DNA of 64,000 nucleotides from Stercorarius parasiticus (taxonomy: Eukaryota > Chordata > Aves > Charadriiformes > Stercorariidae): the NCBI GenBank assembly GCA_013396915.1, contig VWZL01000728.1, positions 496,001-560,000 on the forward strand, read 5' to 3'. The notes beneath the pieces are model-generated. The model was not told the DNA's origin. It searched no databases and saw only the letters and a program-made list of their open reading frames with translations. A program made the position numbers and the translations under genes. Shown in pieces: positions 1 through 12,548 of the stretch. Every line of letters begins with the position of its first letter. Positions within the stretch are counted from its first letter, which is position 1.

Positions 1-2346
1 ACTGACAGTCAATCTTATTCAAAATCTGTCAGCTAAGATCACAATACCATGGTAGTTACTTTACAACCCTTTACTCAGCAAGTGTCTATTTTAAAGCTTT
101 TGCACTCCTAGAGTTAATAGATAACTTAGATTATATGAACTTCAGCTCACGGCACTGGTCTGCAAAACAGAAGAGTGCAAGTATATTTATACAGCAAAGC
201 TGAAGAAACCAAACCAGTCTGCATAAAAGCATATTAATAGGCTAACACTGTGCATCTGGGTATTCTAGGATGTGTATTGTTTCTTCAAGGAGGATCTTTT
301 GTGATTTGTTAAATCACTGATAGCTATTTCATTGTGTTTTCTGAAAAGGCAGGTGTCTGTTCCTCCATGGCAGAGGAAGACCTATATGGAGAACTGAGAA
401 GTGGTGAAGGAGCTACAATGAAACTTTTAGTGTCGGGGCTCCACTGGTTAATTTAACCTGTGATGAAACCTTCCTTAATATACAAACATGACAATGTCTA
501 TAGATTTTTTAGAATACACAGCACTGAGGTGGGTTAGGAGAGCAGCTCAGTAAAATTTTCTTAACAGCATGTAGTCATCCTGCCTACTGTGTGTAACAAT
601 GTACCTTTTTTTGTACCTGGTTGTGTCATTCTGACATTGTATTCCCAGCACAGGGTCTTAGTTCACCCAAGTGGTGATATTGCGATGTTTGTCTCATGAG
701 AATTATGTATACAAAGCAGATAAGTACCTTTGGTGTTACCTCCCCCCCACATCACGCGAGGACACTGAGAAAGTAGCAGTGGTAGGAAAGAAACTATAAG
801 CCATTTTCCTTTTCTGCCTCATTTCTTATAATCTCACAAGTCTACATCCTAGCAAGTATATAATAATATATAACTTGCCATATGTGAACCTAAAAAACTT
901 CCAGTAATTACAGATAAACCAAAGAGAAATTACTGAGGGTCTCCTCAGGTCTACTTTCATAGAAAATGAAAATGTGACCTTTGCTGGAAGATATAATAAA
1001 GGTTTAGGAAATCAAAGTGTCAAATCAAGCGCCTTTGAGCAAGAACTGGGGGAGCCAGGGTTACTGTGCTGAGCTTATACCAGTCTGCTTCCAGGAGAAC
1101 TATAACTCCTCATTTATCACCTATTAGTCACATACTAAAACTAAAGATGCTTCTCTTTGTTTGGGACAGCACAGAGGAATGATTATCTGCATGTCCTTGT
1201 GAAAAAATAAAGCCATTTGAAGTGCAGGGTATATCAGCTTGCTTTGTGTTTCAAAAGAACCTTTCAAATTAAGATCCTTCTTAATAGATTGAATGATGGG
1301 TACAGGGATGGCAAAGCAGCTGGCAGTGGCATATCACCTCTAACAAATTCAAGACAATATCTAGATGACATTTCTGTGTGACGGATGCATAAGGATTGGT
1401 TTCAATCCTGTACCTAGTAAAACTTTCCAGATGTTCTAGAATCTCTGCTTTTTAAAACAGTTAATGGAATTGTGGAGAAAGCGTAAGAAATAATTTCAGA
1501 GATAAATCGGAAATCTTGTGGGCAGTCAATGGGAATAGTCTATTTAGTTTGTGAAATGTACAATGGAGAGGTACCTTGTTTACAATAAATGAAGAATTTT
1601 GTGAGAAGAAAATGCCAGATAATAAAAAGCTCTTTGTTCTGATGGAGAAAATGAATAGCTGAAAACACATTCATTGAGAATCAAGGTCTAAATGTCTTAC
1701 ACTGATGGTGGTAAAATACTAGAATAACTATAAAAGAACCAGGAGGTTTTCCATTTCTAGATGACTCCAGTAGTGTGGTTGCTGCTGCCAAAGAGGGGTT
1801 TTAACAGCCTACCATGAGTTCTGGTACCATGGGTGGAAAGTGTTAAGACTGCTGTGGTCATACTAGATGAGCTAATGGTCCCTCCTGGTTTCAGAGTCTA
1901 TCAACCTATTAATTAGCAGCTAATTAGCAGCTGGTAGCAATAATAGGCTATTATCTTGTAGCAAGTCAGCCAGTAGAAGAACAAGTAATACACACATTGG
2001 CACATTATATGACTGAGTAATACTAATTTTTAATAGCCTTACTTCTGCTATTTAGAATTAAGTGACATAGATCCTCTGAGATAATAAACAGACTTAGCCA
2101 TATAGTAGAGTTAGTCTAACCTTAGGGGACCTCCCCAGCTCCCACTTTGTCCTCAAGTTACAACACAGACTTGAAGGAAAAAAGCCCCACAAGGTCTTTC
2201 CATTAGAAAGTTTTCAGGTTCTATTTTGAAAGAGAAATGCAAAGTCCACTTTAGTACTTAAAAATTACTAATAATCATAAGAGGACATGAACCATGCAAA
2301 ATCTACATTTAAGCAAACATTTTAATGTTGCTATGTTATTTTTCAT
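1..2346. other. AT-rich non-coding stretch, nothing recognised
   Basis: No coding exon, RNA gene or interspersed repeat is recognisable. Open frames are short and have no family resemblance. The only local structure seen is a perfect 11-bp direct duplication (TAATTAGCAGC at 1910-1920 and 1921-1931), which looks like replication slippage. A short C run occurs at about 742-748. Confidence 0.6.
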
Positions 2347-2393
2347 AACCTAAAAAAAACATTAGGTTTTTTATCACCTAAAAAAAAATAGGT
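2347..2393. repeat. Pair of adjacent small inverted repeats around A tracts
   Basis: AACCTAA at 2347-2353 pairs with TTAGGTT at 2362-2368, and ACCTA at 2376-2380 pairs with TAGGT at 2389-2393. Both loops are A-rich. The two hairpins share the same CCTA/TAGG stem, so one may be a slipped copy of the other. No function is implied. Confidence 0.5.
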
Positions 2394-2764
2394 TGAAGTT
2401 TTGACTTTCCAAGTTTTCCTTGGAAACATTAGCAAAAAACATTTTTTTCAGTTTTCTCAAAATTCTTTGGGGGAGAACACCATATTGTTCACACACACCT
2501 GATAACACTTCCTTTCTGTTTGCTTTCCTTAATTACAGTTAGCTTCTGGATACACGCTGTCAATTGTCATCCTGGAAATCTAGGAACAGAGCGAGGAAAA
2601 GAAATCTTACCTTAGGTTACTCCCAAATACTCTTTCCTTTGTCAAAAGAAAGACAGAAACTCCCCAAAAGAGTCACGTTGAAAACCCATGCTAAGTTATA
2701 CTCTAGACAATAAAACAGATTAATATTATCCTTGTGAGAGTAGCCTTTGTGAATGCCTACATAA

Positions 2765-2835
2765 ACAGTCAATTTTCTCATCTATAGAAAGCAGCACTAA
2801 TACTTTCCTTACTGGCAGGACTAACGCCTCACTCA
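2765..2835 (+). repeat. Possible MIR-like SINE relic
   Basis: The stretch from the TCAATTTTCTCATCTATAG block through CACTAATACTTTCCTTACTGG resembles the MIR core (CAGTTTTCTCATCTGTAAAATGGGGATAATAAT-type region and what follows). It is short and diverged, and the flanks are not recognisable, so this is a weak call that needs a profile search. Confidence 0.35.
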
Positions 2836-3198
2836 TTAGCAGACTTTAAGGCAGGTATCTTCCAGAAGCATCAAACTAAATCCACAATACTAATGTATGT
2901 TCATTAGCCTCCAGATTTCTTTCTGATTCTGCATTTGTAGTCTAAATATTCCTACCACAAAAGCTGGGATTTGTACGCACAATAGCTCTGAATTTTGTGT
3001 GTGGACCAAGCCAGACAGACTGATGCAGCTTCCTCAGCTATTCTATACCCTAACCTTTTTCTGCATGAAAACGGAAAGAAACAATGAAGACATAAGAAAC
3101 AGAAGTCACTTGTGCTGCGTCCTGGCCCTATTGCTTTCTTATAGATATTACAGATAATATACCTTTGCAATCGTCCTGTTAGTATGGAAGGGAAAAGT

Positions 3199-3255
3199 AA
3201 AAAAAAAAAAACCAAAACCACAAAAAAAAACCCAAAACCAAACCAAACCAAAAAC
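3199..3255. repeat. A-rich / CCAAA low-complexity tract
   Basis: A 12-A run is followed by imperfect CCAAAA and CCAAA units. The same composition (T runs with GGTT units) occurs at 10195-10224 and near 51670, a low-complexity style that recurs in this window. Confidence 0.85.
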
Positions 3256-5960
3256 ATCCATTACAGATGCCAGAGAGAAACTTATAAAGGGATTAAAACA
3301 CAACAGGAAAAGTCCTTGGCAAAAGGAAGGTTGCTTCAGGTCATACAAGGCCTTTGACCTAGAGCAATAGTAAAGTAGGAAGAAAAACTCTTTGGTGTGA
3401 AGTGTTCCTGATCTCTCATATTACTTACCTGGAAGATGTGGTAGTAGTCTATTATTTTGTCCCATGTAGTTTTAAATACTTCTGACCATACAAAAGAACC
3501 TGTAGAGAGTTATTCTTCGTTGAGTGAATATTCTGCATCATTAATGTGCTTTTCCTCAGAATATTTTGTCTCTCCTCTGGCTTCAAACTTGCAAGTTCAA
3601 GGAGGATCCATTATCTCTGTGGTTAGACAAAATGGGTTTAGACATTCTGGTAATTTCTTGGCTGCTTGCACAGGTTCCTTAAGTCCTTCCAGGTTCATTA
3701 GACAGCAAAGAGAGTAGGTAGTTGCTTTAGTCGTGTGATCTGTCGGTCAGGTGTTTTACTGGATTTGTGAAATAGACATATCTGTAACGAAGACTTTGAT
3801 TCTTCTTTGTTTCCTGTAAAGAAAAAAAACAAAACCCCAGAATGCATAGTCTTTCATTAATCCACATTCTGCTCAGATGTGGAAGTAAGATTCTAATTAA
3901 AGGCTCTGGGCAGTCCTGTATGTCTCTGTATTAAGGCTCCTGCCAAGTCTGATGCTTTGTATTTTATTGTTAGAGAGTAAAGATGAGATGTGGGAGGAAA
4001 AAAAGGGAGGGTAGAATGAGGTGTTTTATTAGGTAAGGACTGAATAAAGGAAAAGAGAATATTTCAAAAACAAAAGAGATGGAAGAAATGGAGAGAGAGA
4101 TGAAAAAGTAAACATGAAGTGACGGGAAAGAAGCAAGAGTATTATTATTGCACGTCCATTTTTAGTATGCATAGCTACCATCATCTGTGTGATTTAAGGA
4201 AAATGAAAGCCAGATTTCTAACTTTGGCTAAGAAAGATTGTCTTGCACTATTTTTAATACCAAGAGAGTTCACTTTCAATTGTGCTGAAAAATTATATGA
4301 AGGGAATATAAAGAATGAAATTCTGGAAAAACAACACACATTACAGCCTCACAAAATTAATTGCTGCACAGCATGAAAATATTAGGCTAGACTACCCAGT
4401 AGATAGACTGGAAAGATACCAAATTTGTGAACGCAATTACTCCAGGGTGAAAATGTCAAAGCCTATTGTACTAAAATAAAAATTCCATTGGTTATGGCAA
4501 ATAATCACCAATTGAATCAGAAATATTCTGTCTATTATCCTACTGTATAAACATCACATTCGTTCCGTCATTCGAATGTATAATCACTGCCCTTGTTTAC
4601 ATAGCTTGCATTGGGCAGAATGTGATTTTTTTTGCCAAAATATAAAGCACTACAGGCTTATTAAATCCTAGCTATAAACTCTTTCTTGAGGAATAAAACC
4701 AAGCTGTTTTGAAAGGCTGAAATGGCTGTTGGCTCACCCAAAGTGATTTGTAGGGAACAAGGGAACATGCACAGAATGTGGTATTGCAAGGAGAGCAGCA
4801 CCTGCTTCCGCAGCTGAGCCAAGGTTGGGTGGATGGGAGCTGTAGATCACACTGTAGTGAGGACTGGGCAGGACCAGGCAGACTCTCCTGGTTCCTCAGA
4901 AAATACCAGGGTAGATCCAGTGGTGAGCTTTACCTGAGGAATGGCCTTGCTACCTGTTCTTGAGTCACTATTTCCCTGAAAGTCTGAATAGCCATTTCTA
5001 TTTGTGCAAGACTTCACTCATCCTAGCAAATGCATCATTTTGATTATTTATTGTTATAGCAATGCCTCGTGGCTAAAACCGAGGCGGCTGCTATTTCAAA
5101 CCAGGCAACATAAACTTATACAATGAGAGAGGTCTGTATTATTTCTGCCTCTTTCCCACTAGCCAAGACAGCATACGCTTTGGGTGGCATGACAGGGAAC
5201 AGGCCATTTTCTGGCTTTCAAACATATTATGATTTCATCTGGCTCTGAATCACTCCCCTTCTTGTAACTCAAAAGGTAAGAAAGGAAAGAGAAGTGCCAT
5301 TCCCAAGGTCAAACTATGAATCTGTGGTAGACTGGAATAGCAAATAGGCTCCAGCCTGTTGGTCTGTGCTCACAAAGCAAGACTGTGCAGGACATTTATA
5401 TTTCCCTTTTATCACGAGCTTCCTAGAATATTCACTTTCCTACCCATATAGTATTGTCTATCATAATGAAGAGACCTTCTGTGGTTACTGTCAATTTTGT
5501 CAAGCATCAACAGCTGTCTAAGCACACATGGATTACCATGATTGAGTAATCCCTGTCAGGAGTGTGGTGGATGCTATGCCTCTGGCACTGAGCTACAAGC
5601 ATGCTTTTTCCCCACCACTTTTTGTTCTTTCTGTAGATTTTGAAATTGAAAACTTGAAATATAGAGCATGGAAAAGGAGATCATTTATCCAATTATCTTT
5701 CATTCTAAAGTCTCTTCATTATGTATAACATAAGTAGAAATTGTTAATATCATTTAATATTCAATTGGTTTGGCCTTAAGAATATCATCTATTTCCTTTG
5801 ATCATGGAAAGCTATGCACCTTTCGCATGAACATTTACATTAAAATAAATCACGTAGTGCTATGCAAATGCTATGTAAAATACAGATCACCACATCAAGG
5901 GGCTTTGGCAATGCCATGTTTCCTTGTGGTTACTACTGGAGAATGAGAGGTGAGACACCC
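3256..5960. other. Non-coding stretch; possible conserved block at 4440-4640
   Basis: No gene or classified repeat is recognised. Open frames of up to 86 codons (for example 3457-3717 on the plus strand) have no recognisable domain and are within chance expectation. 4440-4640 has a low-repeat, motif-dense texture (CCATTGG, AATTGAATCAG, ATTCGAATGTATAATCA) that could be a conserved non-coding element, but this cannot be judged without alignment. Confidence 0.5.
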
Positions 5961-6052
5961 CAATTCTCAGTCTTGATCTGTCATTTATCTGCACTACTTG
6001 CTCTAAGACTCAGTGCTCTTATCTTCAAGAAGGGATAATAATGCTAGTGGAT
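5961..6052 (+). repeat. MIR-like SINE relic
   Basis: The order CTTGATCTGTCATTTATCTGC, then ACTACTTGCTCTAAGACTCAG, then CTTATCTTCAAGAAGGGATAATAATG follows the MIR core: the 'ctctgccacttactagctgtgtgacc' region, the 'cctctgtgcctcag' region and the 'tcatctgtaaaatggggataataat' region. Divergence is high, as expected for an old amniote relic. There is no target-site duplication or A-tail to confirm it. Confidence 0.45.
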
Positions 6053-7785
6053 CAGGAAGCTTAATGAATCTAAAAGTCCTTTGGAGCTTCTTGGATGAGA
6101 GACCACAGAAATTCAAAGTATCATTACAAAATCCCCTAGTGCCTGCCCCACTGAGGAGATCATCTGAAAAGCCTTTTACCCCCTCCCAATCCGCTGTAGA
6201 GTGACTGAGCAAGAGCCTTCAAAGGTTGGAGTCAGCAGGTGAAAGAACTAGAGAAGGCCTTTGCAGTCAGTATGAAGAAAGGAAAGGGCCCTACTAGCTC
6301 AGCAGCTTTTGCAGCCTCTTCAAAGAAGGGCAGGAGTCATCTCAGGCACATGGATAGGTCTCCCATCTGCCTGACTGGTGCAGTATCAGGACAGTAGCAC
6401 AGAACAATCAGACAGGGCCTTTGGAAAAGGTAAATAACAGGGATGAGTCAGGACTAGAGACTAGTAAGGAAGGCAGAGATGTTATGAATGGGTTTGTAAC
6501 GCTGTCAGCCACAGATCCTTTTTCTCCCCTGATGGGGTATCAGAGACAATAAAGAGGCAAACTCCTCTCCCAAAATTCACAGACACTCTGCCTTGAGCCT
6601 TTCAGTCAGACTGAGATCACCTGGCTCACTGTTTTCTTCCAGTAGGCTGATCGCACTGAATTAATTGGTTGTGCACTTTTTCCTGAACAGAGAACACCAT
6701 TAACCTCATGAGGAAATGTTTCCCTAGGAGGGCATAGGCATTTCCCTTTCCCCTCCAGAAACAGTGGGCGAAATGAGTCTTCTGCCCTGCATACAATAAG
6801 CAACTCGTTTCCCATTGAGTGATGAAGGCAGTCAGGTCACTGGTCTAGGGAATCTCTCTGTTTTAAAGCTTCAAAACGTGTTTTAGGCTTAAGAGTTGGT
6901 TTTTGCTGTATTATGCCCTGATCATTTACTACACTGTAGTATGCTCTTCTCAGAGTTATTAAACAGCTTTATTAATAGATTCCTTGGGTCAGATATCACT
7001 TAAATATGTGTAAAATTTGACTAATTCACATGAAAGCAATGACAATAAAGCATTCATTTTATAGCAAATTAGCTACAATTAGAATCAGGGCTTGTCTGTC
7101 TGTCTGTTCTCTGAAGGATAGTTAAAACTTTGTGATTAGAGATAAACATTTATAATGTACCAATAATGTTTTCCTTCTTCCCCCCTCTATCAGAAGGCTA
7201 ATACTTTGAAGGTCATGGGAGTCTAACAACCTCCAACAGAGCGCAGTATTGCAGAGTCTGAAAGTAGACAGATCTTTAGGTGAAACTGCAGGGGACATTT
7301 TAGACCAACAAAGGACTTGTACTCAAATGTGCCTAGGGCCCCGGGAATAGCATAGGATCTTTACCGATCATTAAGGCAAAGGGACTTTGATTTTGCTCCC
7401 CTCACCTCCACCAGCAGAGCTTTTTGTAATTATAAGCTACAGACCTTTCAGATAGGGCTTTCACAAGTCTTTTTGGCTCAGATTCACAAAGGAGTTTAGA
7501 TTTCACAGTCCTGGGCTACTTTTAGTCACTTACTGTGAATTGCTCCTGACTGTCTGTCATATAAACAATGGCCTGATTAAACCCTTCACACGTGGAGGTT
7601 GTCACATCTTCAGCAAAAGGCTATGGGTTTCTTTTGATAACCTAGAAAACAGAATCCAGAGTTGCTTTGTGTGTATAAATCCTCCTAACAGAAAGTATTC
7701 CTCAGACCCTTCTCATCCACACCCAGACGATGCAAAATCATGTATGACAAGGTGACAGACTCTGTAGACAGGTGGGACCAGTAGG
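6053..7785. other. Non-coding stretch, nothing recognised
   Basis: Overlapping short frames occur on both strands at 6003-6212, but neither resembles a known family. A three-unit TGTC run lies near 7096-7109. No other structure seen. Confidence 0.5.
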
Positions 7786-8710
7786 TGTAGTTCACCTGAA
7801 CTTGCTTCCTTGTAGTCACACTGGGGAGATAGGGACTGGGTGGGTGGACTACAAAGTGGGTGGAAAACTGGCTGGACTGTCCAAACAATGCAACAATTTG
7901 AAGTCTAATTGATGTCCAGCTAAGAGTGGTGGTGTTCCTCAGGTGTCACAAGCCAATACCATTTAGCATCTTCATTGATGACCTGCTTGATGGGAGAGAA
8001 TGCATCCTCAGCAAACTCACAGGTGATATCTTACAAGGGGAGGAGAGGAAGCTGTTGGTAGCCTGGAGGGTAGGGCTGCTATTCAGAGGGATGTTGGCAA
8101 GCTGGAAAAATAGGCCAATGGGAACTTCAGTAAGTTAAAAAATTTAAAATACAAAGTCCTGCACCCCACAGAGAATATCTCCATGCAACATAGTAAGCAG
8201 GGCACTGACTGCACAGGGAACAGTTCTGCAGAAAAGGGCACACAGATCCTGGTGGACAAAGTGAACATATTTCAGGAAGGCATCCTTATAACAATGAAGG
8301 CTGAGTATTGGTCTGTGATAATAAGAGCATAAATAGATCCAGGGAATTAGGTATTCTTACTACTTGGCACTTGTTAAGTTGGCCTCTGGAGTAGTATCTA
8401 GTTTTGGGCCACCCATGCCAGTGAGACATTGACAAACTGATGCAAGTCCAGGAAAGAGAGATGGATCTGTCAAACCTATGCAAGGAAATGCTAAGAAGAG
8501 AACTAACTTGCTTTCAACAAGAGTTGGACAGTCATTGCTTTCAAGAGGAGCAGCAGCCAGACTTCAGACTGCAGGGAAAGAACAAGAGACAGCAGCCACA
8601 AGCTGCAGCAAAGGGAATTTCCCTGATTGAGAGGGGAAAAGAAAATCCACTGTGGCAGTAGCCCTGGAACAGACTGCCTGAGAAGTTCTGGATTATCCTT
8701 CTATAGGGAT
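7786..8710 (+). mobile_element. Degraded CR1 LINE fragment, ORF2 (pol) reverse-transcriptase 3' part
   Basis: The plus strand carries the end of a CR1 reverse-transcriptase reading frame. At about 7855-7890 a GTGGAAAACTGGCTGGACTG block matches the CR1 fingers/palm region. At 7950-8000 the frame reads PFSIFIDDLLDG followed by ECILSKLTGD, which aligns with the CR1 segment leading into the catalytic A-D-D box. Here the box has decayed to T-G-D, so the enzyme is dead. Further blocks follow in order: the CAAAGTCCTGCACC region (about 8152), the CTCTGCAGAAAAGG region, the CCTGGTGGACAAA region, the paired Arg-rich region near 8440-8480, and a CTGGAACAGACTGCCTGAGAAGTTCTGGAT block near 8662. Many indels and stops are present. 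The terminal octamer tail is missing, so the fragment ends by truncation near 8710. This is an old, inactive insertion; boundaries are approximate. Confidence 0.8.
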
Positions 8711-10194
8711 TTTTTGAATTTAGCTCAATAACACCTGGAGTAAGCTTTTCTAACTTTGGGCCCTGCTTTGACCTCCAAAGGTCTCTTCCACGCTGAATTA
8801 TTCAGTGATGCTGAAAACACCATTGACTTCTTTCTGTCCTTTTCATCCTGTTTTTTAGCTCAACCAATTCAAAGCTTGCAAGGCAAAATGCTATTATTAA
8901 TGGAGACAACTTTAAGCACTAACTGGATAACGAGAACACAAGTTCAATTTCTAAATCAAAAGATCATTAAAGCAGTTAACTACTTACCTGTATGATTGCT
9001 AGAGGAAGGACATGGAATGGGAAGTTACTTGCTCATGTGATAATGCTCAATCCAGCATGGAGACTTTTTTCTTATGTATAGAACATTAGAAGTTATGTGT
9101 AAATATACATGAGTTCCTGATAAGCTTTCCACTTGCTACTTCACACAAGTTGGTACAAAATCCCCACTGAAACAAGCCACTGGCAGGGCTTCTGAAATTT
9201 GAGAATAATGTTGCCTTTCTCTGATTTAAGCAACATTGATTTTGAACACGACTCATATTCTACTCTAAAGTAGCTCCATTATTTAAGTATTATTGTACTA
9301 GTAGGAAAAATCTTTTCTTCTCAGAAGAAATAGTTTGACAACGTGGACTTACCACAAGACACAAAGTCTTAAACCATTAAAAGCAGACATCTATTGTAAA
9401 GCAATTGTAAGGTCAAGAACCACTGTAGGCTGATCCATCCTATCCTCAAATAAACGTTTAAGTGAGAGGAACATACCTCCATTCACTGAAAAGGAAAGCC
9501 TGACAGCTAGCCCATATTTTATACTTTAGATTTAGGTAGCTATGCAGAAGTGTTACAAAGATAAATTTCACTGTAGTAGTAAAGTGGTTGATGAAAAAGT
9601 GAGTAAACCTACCAACCTGTTGTTCCAAAACAAGCAGTAAGAAGCTCTGTCTCCTCTATACATTGCTAAAATTAAACATAGGTGAGCTGCATTCTTCTGC
9701 ATTTACCCTTGATTACACCATTGATTTGATGTTGGTTGCCAGTGAAGCTTAATAACGAACTTGAGTATTTATCACCAGAGTTGAGTGAAATGAGTTCACT
9801 AGCTTTGTTCCAAACCTGGTTCATAACATACAGGTTCTCCTCATTGTAATTTACATTATTTGCATTATTGGCAGTTCTCCAAACAACACTGTATTAGGCT
9901 GAGAATTGCAAGTCAAGCATATATTTGTTTTAGTATCACTTCGGCAATTATTCATTGCAAGGAAGGATTTGCTTTCTCAGTTTAGATATGACTGTGGCTT
10001 AAAGACCCTTAAAAAAAAAAAAATCTATTTCAAATCGAACTGCTAAATTTACTACTAGGCAGAAGTTCAGAGCCAGAAGCTAAGGGGTTGATTCATGAAT
10101 GTAAGCCAAAAATGGATGCCCTTACATTGAGCCTGTCAAATGTATTGATGCTTGTTAACGCCATATAAATCTTAGTTAATAGCTTTTCTAATTC
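8711..10194. other. Non-coding stretch, nothing recognised
   Basis: No exon, RNA or interspersed repeat is recognisable. A 13-A run lies near 10011. The 79-codon frame at 8756-8995 has no family resemblance. Confidence 0.5.
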
Positions 10195-10224
10195 TTTTTT
10201 TTTTTTTTGGTTGGTTGGTTGGTT
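10195..10224 (+). repeat. T14 followed by (GGTT)4 simple repeat
   Basis: A T run (10195-10208) passes directly into four GGTT units (10209-10224). The complement is (AACC)n next to an A tract. This is a microsatellite likely to vary in length. Confidence 0.9.
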
Positions 10225-12107
10225 GCGTTTTTGTAATCCTCCATTGTAATCTGAAGTCACCACCTGGAAGGAGACAGCAAAGAAAAGTAAATCCAGGAGT
10301 TGAGAAATGACCATAAACAAAACTGTTTCTTCACTCACTTTACACAGCCTCAGCATTCAAGATGGGTTTGGATCGACGGTTTTTCATTTGGAGTCAAAAA
10401 GCAAGTTCCCAGGTCCAGACAAGCATCTTCTGGTGAAATTCTAACAAGTCCATTCATCTTTGCTACAGCAGAGGAAGAAAGTGTTTCCCCACTGCTATAA
10501 GTTTTAAAGACCTCATTATCTTCTATGATTCAAGATTTGAAGAACATATTCTGAAGGATGTGGGAGGACTAAGGGATTCTGTGTCACCTTCTCCCACATT
10601 ATGCCTAACTGTAGCTTCCAGTTGTCTTAGGACCTCTAGAATGACTGCTAAGAGTTTTGACCCACATCCAGGACTTAATTTGGAAAGCCGCCTGAAGCTG
10701 TGCACTGACAATTAAAGATTATAAATAACTAAATCAGTAATCCTAACATCCCTGTTTGTTGATTTCCCTTTTATTCCCTCCTGCACCCTCCCTTTTGTGT
10801 AAATACAATATTACTTAATCAGGAACTGGTTTACCTTGATTTTCTTTTTATAATAAATCAGCATTACTGAACAAAGCAGAGGTAACAGATGAGTATACTA
10901 ATTGGAGATGTCAGGTCATTGGGAATTTCATTAATGACTGAGAAATGGACCTAGAAACATCAAACGCTTCCTCTCGCATCATCGTGCTCCTTATCTGTAG
11001 AAAATTAAAAGACAGTTAAGCCCTTTTGTATTTTAGTAGAGCTTAAAAGTTGGTACCAAAGGAGGCATCTTCTCAGATAAGTAATATAGCAACTGAGTTT
11101 ATTTTGTCAAACAAAATATTAGAACAGAACCAAAAACAATCTGCGAGAGTGCTTTATTCTAAGACTGACTTTTACTCAGCCAAAAATAACAAAAATATCT
11201 CCAGAGATTAAATTGGCAGATAAGGTATCTGCACGAGAATATATTTTAATGCTTTACAAACCTTTCAAAAGTCTCTCGGCCACTCACATAATGGAGGAAT
11301 AAAGAGAGCAATGAAAGATTTCATACAACCCTGCTGAAGCAATGAACTGGGAGGAGGGACTCCTAGGTTGGTCTGTGAGCTCCACTGCTGCCTGACTGTC
11401 AGAAAAAACACCATTCTGTTCCTAAACCATCACTCTTCCCTTTCTAATAATAAAACATTGATTCCCCACTCTCCTTTTTATAAAATGTTTTGATATTTGA
11501 AGAGAAAAAGCATTGCACAGGCTGGATTCTGCAAATCTTCAGTGTATAAATCAGATTGTCTACAATGTGTGCTTTATTGGAAAAAAAAGTGATTCACTGA
11601 AACAGATTGCTTTTGTTGAAATATATCAATTGGACAAAAGTTCCCTCAAATCAGATGGAATTGCAGACAAGTGAGCAAGAAAGAGATCTCATTCACTGGT
11701 TTTCATTACCAGAGCTGTTCCCCTTCATCTGAATAATGGATTGCAGGAGGATGACTTGACAATCAGCTGGCTGAGACACTCAGGTGTCCCAGAATAAAGT
11801 TCTCCTTTGAGTAAGGACAGAAAGAGATTAGGCCCTGCCTCTCCCCATTGCCAGCTGTGCACATGAACTTGAGTGTCTTGGCACAGTTTGCTCTCATAGT
11901 GTTCCCAGCATCAGGCAGATGAGCTCTCGCCGAACTTTATTGCGCTGTTCATCATGCTAATTTACTGTTGCTATCCTTATTAATAGACTATGTATTTTTA
12001 CTCTGCTATGTCTAGGAGGTTATAAGAAGAAACAATACCCTTTTCTAGTCAGCAGAAATACTGAATGAATGCCTGTAAAGATAGAACTTTATTGTGAAAT
12101 TTTGTTC
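10225..12107. other. Non-coding stretch, nothing recognised
   Basis: Unique sequence with no classified repeat. 11880-11960 is unusually CpG- and motif-bearing for its surroundings (CTCTCGCCGAACTTTATTGCGC), but nothing can be assigned. Confidence 0.45.
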
Positions 12108-12127
12108 TGGAATGGAGCTCCATTCCA
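12108..12127. repeat. 20-bp perfect palindrome
   Basis: TGGAATGGAGCTCCATTCCA is identical to its reverse complement over all 20 bases, with no spacer. A diverged half-copy (ATGGAGCTGGAATTGGAG) follows at once. It could extrude as a cruciform, but by itself this is a minor sequence curiosity. Confidence 0.9.
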
Positions 12128-12526
12128 ATGGAGCTGGAATTGGAGAGTTTAGCTTAGACAGCCCTGGATAGTGTTTCATTTTCTTTGACATTTCTGTGGT
12201 ATCAGTATGAGACAAGACCATTAATTCACTATAAAATTCATTGAAAAATAAGAAAATTTTTTTCATAAATGTCTGTCAAGTTCAGAGGAAGTTTAACGCT
12301 CAGATTTCAATCTTCTGATGTTCTGTTTTGTTAATCTCTAGCTGAAGTTACTTGTTGGATGCTCTTTTAACACAGGGTGATGTCACAAAGAACTCGGTTA
12401 CAATGACTCAACCAGCAGATAAATTTGCTTCCAACTGTAGGATAAAATTAGATCTGTTCTCAGAAACTGACCATTCAAAAAGTCCTGATCCCTGCTAACA
12501 GTAAGTATGGTTCACATTTTAAGTAT

Positions 12527-12548
12527 CAGTGTTCTCTCCAGAACACTG
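12527..12548. repeat. 9-bp stem / 4-base loop inverted repeat
   Basis: CAGTGTTCT and AGAACACTG are perfect reverse complements separated by CTCC. The half-sites TGTTCT and AGAACA are those of steroid-receptor elements, but the order is everted and the spacing is 4, so it is not a canonical hormone response element. Confidence 0.7.

Noticed and set aside
12527..12548. Glucocorticoid-type response element
   Set aside because: Half-sites are present but everted with a 4-base spacer, not the AGAACA-n3-TGTTCT arrangement.
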